Source of the DNA: CAVSCD01 sp963726335
Lineage (GTDB): Bacteria > Acidobacteriota > Aminicenantia > Aminicenantales > UBA8522
Assembly: GCA_963726335.1 (NCBI GenBank)
Contig: CAVSCD010000011.1
Coordinates: forward strand, 682,001-746,000
DNA: 64,000 nucleotides
Direction: 5' to 3'
In this document: positions 24,688 through 33,096 of the stretch, in pieces
How positions within the stretch are numbered: position 1 is the stretch's first letter
How the letters are laid out: every line of letters begins with the position of its first letter
The notes under the pieces: generated by a model
Told to the model about the DNA's origin: nothing
Databases searched by the model: none
What the model saw: only the letters and a program-made list of their open reading frames with translations
Made by a program: the position numbers and the translations under genes

Positions 24688-27184
24688 CTATCTCCTTTTT
24701 TCGATCAGGCCGGTGAGCCGACCCATGCCGAACAGCAGCACGAGGGCGAGGATCGCCCCGATGACCAGGATGAAGAAAAAGAGCGCCCACTTGAAGAGCG
24801 GCCGGACGGCGAACGAAAGCCCGAACAGCCTTTGGTACGGCATGTCGAGGCCCATGAAGGCGTTGGCGGATATCGTCTTGACCCGGTCGGTCAGGAGGGG
24901 GCCCGTCCCCACGGCCTTCCGGAAAAGGAACGCCGACCCGAACCGGTGGCAGTCCTTGCAGCTGTTGACGCCCAGGGACTGCCGCGCCGGCCGCACCTCG
25001 TGGGCGAGCGGCCAGGTCACGGGCTGGGCGGCCTCCGAGTTCCCGGCCTCGAGCCTGCCGTCGCGGTTGAGGTGGAAGAGCTTGCCGCCGGAAACGTAGA
25101 CATACTCAGGGCCGTTCCCAGCCTCCGGCGACGAGGCGCCCGCCTGCAGCGCCTTGAGGATCAGCGTGACCTGTTCCTCGGTCAGCGTCTGCTCGAGGCC
25201 AGTCAGGGCGGCGGCCGTCCGCGTCTCGAAATCCGGCACCAGGGGCTCGAACTTGTCGCCGACCGCCCAGGCGAACCTGGGCGAGTCCGAGGGCGGCGCG
25301 GGACTCTCCGTTTTCTCGAGGTAGGTCTCGGTGACTCTAAACAGCGCTTTCCGGTAAATAAGGACGGGCGGCCCGGGAGCCTTCGGCATCCCGGCCAGGG
25401 CGTCGAGGAGTTTCTGGATCCGGTCCTGGACGGCCGCGTCGATCTCCTCGGAGGCGGGGTCGAACTCGGGCACGAGCGGGATGATCTTGTCCTGCTGCTT
25501 GACCGCCCAGGCGGGCTCTTTGCCGCCGATGTCCCCGGCGTAGGGCGAGGCGCTCAGCCCCAGGTCGACGTTGACCTCGAAGACCTTTCCGCCGTAAACG
25601 AGCACGGCCGTCTGGTCCGCTTCGAGCTGAAGCGACAGGGCCGTCAGGATATCGACGATACCTTGCTGCGGGTTGAGGATGTCCCCCGCGGCCGCGACGA
25701 CGGCCTCGGGCTTTAGCGGCTTGATCGGTCCGGCCCTTTCTCTCGGCCCAGAACGCGGGCCAGAGCAGGCGGTTCGGCGCGAGCTTGCCATTCCGGTCGC
25801 GGACATAGACCGGCTCGACGATCGCCGGCAGGTCGGTCCACCAGCGGGCGATGCCGAAGATGCCCAGCCGGTTGGCCCGGGATGTCCTGACGCGGCTCAG
25901 CTCCTTGCCGGGCCACGGCCCCGAATGACAGACGGTGCAGGCGAGGCGCTTGAAATGGACGGCCGGAAAGCCTTTGTGCTGAGGATAGGGCGCGCCCAGG
26001 CGGCCGGACAGCGCCGTCTTGCCCTTGGCCGACGGATCGCCCATGTGGCAGCCGGTGCAGGTGAAGTCCTCTCCGTGGAGCGCCGGGTTGTCCTTGGCCT
26101 CCCCCTCGTAGCCCCGGACCATCGCGTGGCTCAGGTCGTTCCGGTGGCAGCTCACGCAGCCGAGGCCCGCCGCGGAATGGACGTCCGCGTCGAACTCGTG
26201 CTTGGGTCTGCCCACCGGCGCCGCGGCGTGGCAGCCGAGGCAGCGGTCATCGGACGGTTTGTGAACGATGTCGAGAAGCGCCCTGTGCTTGCTGTCGAAG
26301 AGGCTCCGGTCGTACTTAATATAAGGAGGCACCGCCCACTCCGTGTCGTCGGGGTTCAGGCCGTCGTAGATGTCCCAGGTGCCGGCGAGACGGGAGGCCA
26401 TGCCGCCGACCTCGCCGACCTTGGCGGCGGCCGTGGCCGCCCAGCCGAAATTCTCGCGGAGGATCTGTTTGGCCCACTCGCTCGGGTCCTGGGCGTTTGA
26501 CGCATTATGGCAGCCCAGGCAGTTGATCTCGACCTTCCCCGAGACTTCCCAGCGGGAACCCGGGGTCACCTCGGACTCGTCCGGCTCGGCGACCCCGCCG
26601 CCGGTCAGGTGCCGTCCGAAAATCAGGGTGAAGTCCCAGGGAGTGAGGCCGACGGAGGCCGGGTTCCAGGCGCCTTCCCATTTCCGGTAGGAGAGTGGCA
26701 ATTGGGTCCCCGTCTTCTCGTCCACCCAGACCCAGGGCTCGCCGGCCCGACCGGGGTTGGCGGTCGTCGCGGCGTTGAAATGCAGGCCGTTCCGGATGGC
26801 CGCGTAATCGTGGCAGGGCGCGCACGAATACCGGGCCGAAAACGGCAGGGGATTGGTCTGGGTCGGGATGATCTGCTGGTCGAACTGGTCTTTAAGCGGG
26901 ATGAGATGCACCGGCGTCGTCCGGCTCCCGTCCCATTGCGCTTTCGGCTTCTGCGCCGGCTGCCCGGCCGCGAGAGTTGAGGCGAGAAACAAAATGGAAA
27001 GGAGGATTCCTATTCCTGTCGGCCTTTCTCTTTTTTGCGGCGAAAACGGGTGGCACGGCGCCAGTCCCTGCGCGCCCGGAGCGACGGGGACCCCTCTCCC
27101 CAGGGTGCGCGCAGACAGTCGTTGACGGGTGAGGCGCGAGGACGCACAGGGACGCGCCGTGACAGGACCCGTTTTTCGTCGCAT
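24688..27184 (-). CDS. Membrane-anchored multihaem (seven CXXCH) cytochrome c, reading frame broken
   Basis: The product is split over two frames. The first part (to about 25740) has a signal-like segment (GILLSILFLASTLAAG) and six haem motifs: CAPCH, CLGCH, CLGCH, CVSCH, CTGCH and CTVCH. It continues to RLLWPAFWAER. The second part, from KPEAVVAAAGDILNPQQGI on, adds one CKDCH motif and a C-terminal membrane segment (WALFFFILVIGAILALVLLF). The frames join if one base is removed from the AGAAAGGG run near 25737. The protein resembles large cytochromes of tetrathionate-reductase or octahaem type. The apparent N-terminus is unreliable: the ORF starts at 27184 inside a palindromic repeat, and the true start is probably near 27010-27060. 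It heads an operon with a cytochrome-b-like protein and ApbE. Confidence 0.8.
27037..27182. repeat. Dispersed palindromic element family 2, copy c (inverted)
   Basis: This copy is reversed relative to those at 12.3 and 15.6 kb and is nearly a complete palindrome: GCGGCGAAAACGGGTGGCAC at the left, and the complement of the right end reads GCGACGAAAAACGGGTCCTG. It sits at the 5' end of the cytochrome gene, directly after the stop of the upstream oxidoreductase, and supplies roughly the first 45 codons of the longest possible cytochrome frame. Confidence 0.68.
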
Positions 27185-27186
27185 CT

Positions 27187-28602
27187 TTATACCATGAACT
27201 CGCCGGGCCGGAAGGTGACCAGGCCGCGCGATTTCACGGCCTCGTTGACGCGGAGGACGGCGACTGCGCTCTCATAGGCCAGCTCGGCCGGGCAGGTCAA
27301 CGGGGTGCCGCGGCGGACCGCCGAGAAGAAGTTCTCGAGGTGCGGCTGGTGGGGCGGCTTGGCCAGGTCGACGGGCAGCGGCCAGCGGCCGGCCTCGGCC
27401 GTCACGCGCACGTCGACGAAGATGTTGCGGGTGTCGACTTTCTGGATGGCCTGGGCTTCCGAGCGGAGGAGCCCGTCGGCGACCAGCGAGTCCCATTCCG
27501 GCGCGTGCGCCTCGCGCATCGCCCAATCGCCGCGCTGGGGCACTTCGGAGATGACGAGCGAGCCGTTGTCGCCCATGAACGTCTCGTAGAACCCGCCGTG
27601 CTTGGTGGTCGTCTGGACCTGGTAAAAGGCGCGGGCCGGCCCTTCGGCCGTCGCGAACTCGTAGATGACCATGACGTTGTCGTACCACTGGCGGTCTTTG
27701 TAATAGTCGACGCCGCCGCTGGCGATGACGGTGCTGGGGTTTACGCCGAACACCCAGCCGAAGAGGTCGATCTGATGGGAGCCGAGGTCGACGATCGGCC
27801 CGCCGCCGAATTTTTTGAACCAGCGCCAGTTGCGGAGCTCGACCATCGAGTCGTAGCCGTACCGTTCCAGCCGGTCGGGCGGGATGGTGTATTTCTTGGG
27901 CCAGCCGAGCATTTCGTTCTTGGACCGGTTCCACTGGGCGTAAGCGAGGTTCGTCCGGCCCAGGATCTTCTTTTCCCGGATCAGCCGGTCGATGGCATGA
28001 ACGTAGCGGGGGTTGCTCCGGCGCTGGTGGCCGATCTGGAGGAGCTTTTTCGTCCGGCGGGCGGTGAGGACCATGCTCCGGGCCCGCTCCAGCGTATTGG
28101 ACATCTCCTTTTCGCAGTAAACATGGAGACCGCGCTCGAGGCAGGCGTTGGCGTGCTCGTGGTGGACCCAGTCGGGGGTGGCCACGATGGCCGCGTCGAG
28201 GTCCTTCTCCTTGGCCAGGAGGTCGCGGTAGTCCTCGTAGACGTTCGGCTTCTGGGCGTACTTGTTGAGATAGCCGCTCGCGTACTGGCGGCTGTACTCC
28301 CAGATGTCGCAGACGGCGGCGATCCGTAGGCCGGGGATGCGCAGACACGATTCCATCAGCACGCGCCCCTGCTCGCCGCAGCCGATGAGGGCGATGCGGA
28401 GCTCTTCGGAGGCCAGGGCGGGGGCCTGCTGCTGGGGAGGGGCCGCGGCGGCGGGTGTTTCGGCGGGAGCCGCGGGCGTCGCCTGTTCCTGCCCGAGCGC
28501 CTTGCCGGCCACCGCGGCGCCGAGCCCGGCGGCCGCCGACGAGATCAGGAAATCGCGCCGCGTGAGTGTCTTTTTCGTCTTGGACTTGTCGTTATCGGCC
28601 AT
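27187..28602 (-). CDS. Tat-exported Gfo/Idh/MocA family oxidoreductase
   Basis: A 471-residue protein with a Tat signal (TLTRRDFLISSAAAGLGAAV) followed by an Ala/Pro/Gln-rich linker (residues ~40-68). The nucleotide-binding fold begins LRIALIGCGEQGRVLMESCL. The catalytic motif is EKE (VYCEKEMSNT) rather than the usual EKP, as in a subgroup common in Acidobacteriota and Planctomycetota. GGGPIVDLGSHQIDLFGWVF is the substrate-side GxHxxD loop. A sugar isomerase gene lies 75 bases upstream on the same strand. Periplasmic oxidation of a sugar or inositol-type substrate is inferred; the substrate is unknown. Confidence 0.9.
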   Translation of the reverse strand: MADNDKSKTKKTLTRRDFLISSAAAGLGAAVAGKALGQEQATPAAPAETPAAAAPPQQQAPALASEELRIALIGCGEQGRVLMESCLRIPGLRIAAVCDIWEYSRQYASGYLNKYAQKPNVYEDYRDLLAKEKDLDAAIVATPDWVHHEHANACLERGLHVYCEKEMSNTLERARSMVLTARRTKKLLQIGHQRRSNPRYVHAIDRLIREKKILGRTNLAYAQWNRSKNEMLGWPKKYTIPPDRLERYGYDSMVELRNWRWFKKFGGGPIVDLGSHQIDLFGWVFGVNPSTVIASGGVDYYKDRQWYDNVMVIYEFATAEGPARAFYQVQTTTKHGGFYETFMGDNGSLVISEVPQRGDWAMREAHAPEWDSLVADGLLRSEAQAIQKVDTRNIFVDVRVTAEAGRWPLPVDLAKPPHQPHLENFFSAVRRGTPLTCPAELAYESAVAVLRVNEAVKSRGLVTFRPGEFMV

Positions 28603-28677
28603 CTTCGCCTGTTCCTTTAAATGAAAATAGCGGCGCCGCCGCGCCTCCGTCGGCGCCGGGCCATTAGAATACCAGAA

Positions 28678-29667
28678 TCAGCCCTTAAAATCCTTATCGA
28701 AGGTGATTGACGACGGGGCGAAATTGATCGACCGCACGAAATCGCAGGCTTCCTTGGCTCCGTATTCGCGGTCCATGCCCATGTCCTCCCACTCGACGGA
28801 GAGCGGCCCCTGGTAGCCGGCGGCGTTGAGCTCGCGGATGATCTCCTCGAACGAGACGTCGCCATGGCCCAAGGAGCGGAAATTCCAGCCCCGCCGCAGG
28901 TCGCCGAAGGGGAGATGCGAGCCCAGGATGCCCGCCTTGCCGTCGAGCGTCAACGCGGCGTCCTTCATGTGGACGTGGTAGATCCGGTCGGCGAACTCGC
29001 GGATGAACAGGTGCGGCTCGATGCCCTGCCAGACGAGATGGCTGGGGTCGAAATTGAACCCGAGCGTCGCCCGGCGGTTGAACTTGGTGAGCAGGCGGTC
29101 GGCGGTGTAGAGGTCGAAGGCGATCTCCGTCGGGTGAACTTCGAGGGCGAACTTCACGCCCCGGCGGTCGAACTCGTCGAAGATGGGCGTCCAGAGCTTG
29201 AAGATCTTGGTGAACCCGGCCTCGATCATCTCTTCGGGTGTCGGCGGGAACGAGTACCAGGCCTTCCAGATGGGCGAGCCCATGAACCCGTTGACGACGC
29301 CGACGCCCATGGCTTTGGCCGCGCGCGCGGTCACCATCATCTCATTGATGGCCCATTTGCGGAGCTTGTCGGGTTTCCCCTTGACCACGGCGGGAACGAA
29401 GGCGTTCAGGCGCCCGTCATACAGGTCGCCGACGCACTGTCCGGCCAGGTGGGCGCTGATCGACCAGCATTTCAGGTCGTATTTTTCGAGGATCAGCCAT
29501 TTCTCCTTGACATAGTCCGGGTTGGCGGCGGCCTTGCGGACGTTCAGGTGGTCGCCCCAGCAGGCGATCTCCAGCCCGTCGTAGCCCCAGGCGCTGGCCT
29601 TCTTGCAGACCTCCTCGAACGGCAGGTCCGCCCATTGTCCCGTGCAGAGCGTTACCGGTCTGGCCAT
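28678..29667 (-). CDS. Sugar phosphate isomerase/epimerase (AP-endonuclease-2-like TIM barrel)
   Basis: A 329-residue TIM-barrel protein of the xylose-isomerase-like/IolE group. Visible features: FEEVCKKASAWGYDGLEIACWGDHL near the start, VVNGFMGSPIW, KFALEVHPTEIAFDLYTADRLL, LGFNFDPSHLVWQGIEP with its metal-binding Asp-x-x-His, YHVHMKDAA, and GHGDVSFEEIIRELNAAGYQGPLSVEWED. No signal peptide, so cytoplasmic. It sits between two Gfo/Idh/MocA genes on the same strand, a typical pairing in which the dehydrogenase makes a keto sugar and the isomerase or dehydratase processes it. Confidence 0.9.
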   Translation of the reverse strand: MARPVTLCTGQWADLPFEEVCKKASAWGYDGLEIACWGDHLNVRKAAANPDYVKEKWLILEKYDLKCWSISAHLAGQCVGDLYDGRLNAFVPAVVKGKPDKLRKWAINEMMVTARAAKAMGVGVVNGFMGSPIWKAWYSFPPTPEEMIEAGFTKIFKLWTPIFDEFDRRGVKFALEVHPTEIAFDLYTADRLLTKFNRRATLGFNFDPSHLVWQGIEPHLFIREFADRIYHVHMKDAALTLDGKAGILGSHLPFGDLRRGWNFRSLGHGDVSFEEIIRELNAAGYQGPLSVEWEDMGMDREYGAKEACDFVRSINFAPSSITFDKDFKG

Positions 29668-29751
29668 CTTGTTGCCCTCCTCCTGTCTTCTTAAAGAAGA
29701 CGGTTTTTTATTCTAAAACGATGCGTTAAGCCCTGCGGCTAATCCTGATAG

Positions 29752-29850
29752 TGATTTGGGGGACATGTTCCTGGAATTGGGCGACACGTACCGATTTCAA
29801 GAGAATTCGGAACATGTCGCCCAATTCCGTATCCCCTAAATCGGCTGGCT
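29752..29850. repeat. Long imperfect palindrome in intergenic region
   Basis: Within 29668-29896 a ~34-bp arm (GATTTGGGGGACATGTTCC, then GGAATTGGGCGACACGT) is repeated in inverse as AACATGTCGCCCAATTCC, then GTATCCCCTAAATC. It contains the same GGGGACA and AATTGG words as the TGGTGACAG repeats, so it is probably a related repetitive palindrome. No gene is seen in this gap. Confidence 0.6.
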
Positions 29851-29896
29851 TCCCTCGATCACGAATTATGGTTGGTGTTCCCGGGATCATGACACC

Positions 29897-31069
29897 CTAG
29901 AAGTTGACCCACACCGCTCCCTTGTCGGAGCTCTCGACGCACTTTTCTATGAACCGCACGCCCCGGATGCCGTCCTCGACGCCGGGGTAATCCTTGTCGG
30001 CGTCAGTCAGGGGCTCCTTGGTCTTCACCTTGTTGAGCGTCGTCAGGAAGGTCGTGTAGATGTTGGCGAAGGCCTCAAAATAGCCCTCGGGGTGGCCGGC
30101 CGGGACCCGGCTGAGCGACTGGGCGCGGGGGGAGAGCTTGTCGCGCCCCCGGGAGATCGTTTCCGTCGGCTTGTCGATATAGGAGACGCGGACATAGTTG
30201 GGATCTTCCTCGAGCCACTCGATACCCGCCTTGGTGCCGTAGACGCGGATGCGGAAGCCGTTGTCCTGGCCGACGGCAATCTGCGAGCTCCAGTACATGC
30301 CGCGGGCGCCGCCCTTGTAGTTGAGGAGGATCGAGGCGTTGTCGTCGAGGACCCGGCCGGCGCCGAAATGGTCGAGCCGGGCGAGGAGCGACTCGATCTC
30401 GAGCCCGGTCACGTAGGAGATCATGTTCTCGATGTGGCTCCCGATGTCGCCGACGCAGTTCGAGACGCCGGCGCGCTTGGGATCGGTGCGCCAGGCGGCC
30501 TGCTTCTGCCCGGTCTTTTCGAGGAGTGTCGCCAGCCACTCCTGGGCGTATTCCCCGGTGACGAACCGGATGTCGCCGAGGTCGCCGTTCTTCACCATGT
30601 CGCGCATATGCTTGACGATCGGGTAGCCGGTGTAGGTGTAGGTGACGCAGAAGAGGTTGCCCTTGGCCTTGACCAGGCGGCCCAGCGCCTTGGCGTCCCG
30701 GCTGTTCGTCGTCAGCGGTTTGTCGCAGACGATGTGGAACCCGCTCTCGACGGCCTGCCTGGCGACCGGGTAGTGGATGTTGTTCGGTGCGACGATGAGC
30801 ACGAAGTCGAGCTTGTTGGGGCGCTTGGCCTCGGCGGTGAGCATCTCCGCGGGGGTCTTGTAGAGGCGCGACTTGTCGACGCCCCAGGCCGCGCCCGTTT
30901 TCTTCGTGGTCTCGTAGGATTGCGAGAAGCAGCCGGCCACCAGGCGCGCCATGCCGTCCATGGCGATCGCCTTGCGGTGGACATCGCCGATGAACGCGCC
31001 CAGGCCGCCGCCGATCATGCCGTAGGTCAGCCGTGTCGCCTTGCCGAAAGATTCCTGGCCTTCGATCAT
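29897..31069 (-). CDS. Gfo/Idh/MocA family oxidoreductase, cytoplasmic
   Basis: About 390 residues from the ATG at 31069, which follows GAGGAGG at seven bases; the longer frame to 31120 adds an unlikely GGAAAPERGG stretch. The Rossmann motif is YGMIGGGLGAFIGDVHRKAI. The catalytic motif is DKP (HIVCDKPLTTN) instead of EKP. The C-terminal domain includes NCVGDIGSHIENMISYVTGL and KGGARGMYWSSQIAVGQDNG. There is no export signal, unlike the other two paralogues here. A related gene must have existed elsewhere, since a fragment of it remains at 50.7 kb. It probably acts with the sugar isomerase immediately downstream. Confidence 0.9.
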   Translation of the reverse strand: MIEGQESFGKATRLTYGMIGGGLGAFIGDVHRKAIAMDGMARLVAGCFSQSYETTKKTGAAWGVDKSRLYKTPAEMLTAEAKRPNKLDFVLIVAPNNIHYPVARQAVESGFHIVCDKPLTTNSRDAKALGRLVKAKGNLFCVTYTYTGYPIVKHMRDMVKNGDLGDIRFVTGEYAQEWLATLLEKTGQKQAAWRTDPKRAGVSNCVGDIGSHIENMISYVTGLEIESLLARLDHFGAGRVLDDNASILLNYKGGARGMYWSSQIAVGQDNGFRIRVYGTKAGIEWLEEDPNYVRVSYIDKPTETISRGRDKLSPRAQSLSRVPAGHPEGYFEAFANIYTTFLTTLNKVKTKEPLTDADKDYPGVEDGIRGVRFIEKCVESSDKGAVWVNF

Positions 31070-31133
31070 TTCCAGTCCTCCTCTCTCCGGGGCGGCTGCG
31101 CCGCCGGCCGGCCCAAGCACCGCCTATATAATA

Positions 31134-31262
31134 TTGAAATTGGGGACCCAATATCAATTTCCGATTTAATTGGTGACAGATTTAATTGGTGACAGGATAT
31201 CAATTCCCCAATTATCAGCGGCTCCTAAATGGTGACAGGATAGCAATTACACAATTATCGGG
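31134..31262. repeat. Cluster of TGGTGACAG short repeats
   Basis: Three closely spaced copies of AATTGGTGACAG, with companions GATATCAATTCCCCAATT and GATAGCAATTACACAATT, plus a divergent AATTGGGGACCCAATATC at the left. Each full unit has AATTGG at one end and CCCCAATT at the other, so it can form a hairpin. From 31263 to 31474 no gene was recognised; a short open stretch (DSLGVKEITDVAGVDLIGFL) could be debris. Confidence 0.6.
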
Positions 31263-31474
31263 GATTCGCTTGGCGTAAAGGAAATCACAGACGTTGCCGG
31301 TGTCGACCTCATCGGCTTCCTTTGGGGCCTGTTATCAGCACCGGGAACAGCGGTATGCGCTTGAAGTTGAGAATTCGGGCTTGTGTGATGCGTAATCCAT
31401 AATAAAAGCCAATCGAGGTCAGGCGCCGGACTCACCAAAGATCTTGCTAAATATATGAAAGGAGGTTATATTGT

Positions 31475-31717
31475 ATGCAGGAGTATGAAATGGTAAGAAA
31501 AACAGTGGCCATGGACGAGGATCTCGCCAAGGAGCTCGATCATTTCGCCAAGAGCGAGGAGCGGGATTTTTCGAGCGCCCTGCGCTACGCACTGAAGATC
31601 GGCCTGCTGGCGCTCGAGAATCCCGAGCTTACCGTCGAGGAGATCAAGGACATCATCGAAGCCCAGGTTGATTACGAATCGGACAGAGTTGCGGAGCTCA
31701 AACCGGAAGATATCTGA
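31475..31717 (+). CDS. Ribbon-helix-helix-type antitoxin of a type II toxin-antitoxin pair
   Basis: An 80-residue acidic protein. Residues ~7-50 (VRKTVAMDEDLAKELDHFAK, then RDFSSALRYALKIGLLA) fit a short ribbon-helix-helix DNA-binding domain. The C-terminus (EEIKDIIEAQVDYESDRVAE) is the acidic toxin-binding tail. GAAAGGAGG precedes the first ATG; an ATG at 31490 is a weaker alternative. The toxin gene starts on the base after its stop. As in such pairs, it should neutralise the toxin and repress the operon. Confidence 0.75.
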   Translation: MQEYEMVRKTVAMDEDLAKELDHFAKSEERDFSSALRYALKIGLLALENPELTVEEIKDIIEAQVDYESDRVAELKPEDI

Positions 31718-31999
31718 ATGAAAGTCCTCGAGACCTCGAAATTTCAAAGACTGCGAAAAAGGGTCAAGGGAGATGAAGAAAGGAGTGCCCTGACGCAGGT
31801 CGTTGTGGAAGTTGGGATAAACCCGAGCGCCGGGAAAAAGTTGAAAGGAGAGTTCGCCCCCCTGAGGTCATTCCCCTACGTCGTTGAGGGCCAGCCCCGG
31901 CGGCTCATCTACAAATGGGAAAAGGACGTGATCGTCCTCTTCTCTTCGGCCCGAGACAGGGCATCTATAAGTAGTCTTCCATTTCGCCGCGGCGCCTAG
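31718..31999 (+). CDS. RelE/ParE-family toxin
   Basis: A 93-residue basic protein immediately downstream of the antitoxin. The core AGKKLKGEFAPLRSFPYVVE, then GQPRRLIYKWEKDVIVLFSS, matches RelE/ParE proteins, which are mRNA interferases or gyrase poisons. The usual ending (FGPRE..Y) is changed to SSARDRASISSLPFRRGA, so the C-terminal active-site segment may be altered or the frame may have drifted near the end. Whether it is still toxic is uncertain. Confidence 0.75.
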   Translation: MKVLETSKFQRLRKRVKGDEERSALTQVVVEVGINPSAGKKLKGEFAPLRSFPYVVEGQPRRLIYKWEKDVIVLFSSARDRASISSLPFRRGA

Positions 32000-32056
32000 G
32001 AAAGTATCCCCACCGCGACTTGCGCCGCATCGGTTTGGAGCCGTGAGAATTCGCTA

Positions 32057-32111
32057 TTGACATCATTACCGAAATCAATTATTCTGAAATCAGAATAATC
32101 AGGAGATATTC
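32057..32111 (+). promoter_or_regulatory. Promoter and palindromic operator of the AbrB/PIN toxin-antitoxin operon
   Basis: TTGACA (32057-32062), 17-base spacer, TATTCT (32080-32085). A perfect palindrome with arms ATTATTCTGA (32078-32087) and TCAGAATAAT (32090-32099) overlaps the -10 box. An antitoxin dimer bound here would block RNA polymerase. CAGGAGAT is the ribosome site for the ATG at 32112. Confidence 0.75.
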
Positions 32112-32399
32112 ATGGAAGACGTCAAGCCTTATTCCGCCGAAATTAAATCGCGGGGACAGCTGACGATCCCCAAGAGAATCCGTGAGGCCGGCGCCTTGGA
32201 AGAAGGCCAGAGCGTGACGATCATCCCGATCGGGGATTCCCTGCTTGTCACCCCGAAGACGCTCAAGCTTGAAGATGCGAGACGGGAGCTTAGGAAACTC
32301 CTGAAATCCTCCGGCGTCACCCTGAAGGACCTGATCGCCGGTCTGGATGAGGCGCGAGATCGCATTTATGCCGAAGCCTATGGAAAAAAGAAGGCTTAG
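32112..32399 (+). CDS. AbrB/MazE-like (SpoVT swapped-hairpin) antitoxin
   Basis: A 95-residue protein. Residues ~8-50 (AEIKSRGQLTIPKRIREAGA, then GQSVTIIPIGDSLLVTPKT) are the AbrB/SpoVT swapped-hairpin DNA-binding domain. The C-terminal half (RRELRKLLKSSGVTLKDLIA, then DEARDRIYAEAYGKKK) is the toxin-binding helix. It overlaps the PIN toxin gene by 17 bases. A perfect palindrome over its promoter -10 box is the likely autoregulatory operator. Confidence 0.85.
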   Translation: MEDVKPYSAEIKSRGQLTIPKRIREAGALEEGQSVTIIPIGDSLLVTPKTLKLEDARRELRKLLKSSGVTLKDLIAGLDEARDRIYAEAYGKKKA

Positions 32400-32835
32400 G
32401 GTTTTTCTGGACTCGAACGTCATCATCTCCGGGCTTTTTTCGGACAGGGGAGCCCCCCGGATCACGCTGGATATCCTCAGCTTGGATCTGTCGGTTTTGG
32501 CCGCGGTTACGGGCGCTTATAACGTCGAAGAAGTGGAAAGGAATTTAATCGCTAAGTTGCAGGCGGCTTTGCCCCTGTTCCATTCGTGCCTGAGGACCAT
32601 CGGTTTCGATATCATCCCGCTTCCGCCGCGCCAGAGTCTTGCGCCGCTGACCGGGCTGACCTCAGAAAAAGATTTGCCCGTCCTCGCCTCGGCCATTCTC
32701 GGAAAAGCCGATGTTTTAGTGACCGGAGATAAGCGAGATTTGTTGAAGATGAGGGAATACGACCTGCCCTTCGCCATACTCTCACCGGCGGAATTCCTGG
32801 CCGAATATCTGCCGGAATGGCTGAAGAGGCTCTAG
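32383..32835 (+). CDS. PIN-domain toxin (VapC-like ribonuclease)
   Basis: About 150 residues from the ATG at 32383 (MEKRRLRVFLDSNVIISGLF), which lies inside the antitoxin's last codons; the longer frame from 32347 is less likely. PIN acidic residues are visible: Asp in FLDSNV, Glu in YNVEEVERN, Asp in TSEKDLPVLASA and Asp in LVTGDKRDL. PIN toxins are Mg-dependent RNases, often cutting tRNA or rRNA. It is paired with an AbrB-type antitoxin rather than VapB, a known combination in the COG1569 group. Confidence 0.85.
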   Translation, partial: EKRRLRVFLDSNVIISGLFSDRGAPRITLDILSLDLSVLAAVTGAYNVEEVERNLIAKLQAALPLFHSCLRTIGFDIIPLPPRQSLAPLTGLTSEKDLPVLASAILGKADVLVTGDKRDLLKMREYDLPFAILSPAEFLAEYLPEWLKRL

Positions 32836-33004
32836 GTTTTGTCGGAATGGCGCATTCGAAACTCTTTTTGATTCCGGCCGCCGTCACTCCCTGCCTCATG
32901 GTGGCCCTCACGGCGCCTCAGCTTCCAGCACCGGGTGGCATATCTCGTCAGCGCCGTCCGTATAGATTTCCTCCAGGCCCGGTATCGCTACTGAGGCCGC
33001 CCCG

Positions 33005-33070
33005 GCCTTGACCAGGCGACCCCCGGTGGGGTCACCTGGCCTTTAGTCCGGGTGGGCGTGGGGTGCCCTC
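33005..33070 (-). ncRNA. Conserved 3' hairpin element E1 after P1
   Basis: Read on the minus strand, 28 bases after the P1 stop, this contains a 21-nt block identical in E1-E3 (plus-strand positions 33048-33068, starting CCGGGTGGGCGTGG) and then a hairpin with arms CCAGGCGACCC and GGGTCACCTGG. The same pair occurs after P3 and P6. No T-run follows, so it may be an RNA processing or stability element. The interval 32836-33004 shows no gene. Confidence 0.5.
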
Positions 33071-33096
33071 GTCTTTTGTTGCTGTTCGGCCTCGCC

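Noticed and set aside
25730..25745. AAAGGGC as a programmed -1 frameshift heptamer in the cytochrome gene
   Set aside because: The heptamer is in the right phase, but slippage by -1 would enter the wrong frame. The continuing coding frame is +1, so a single-base indel fits better.
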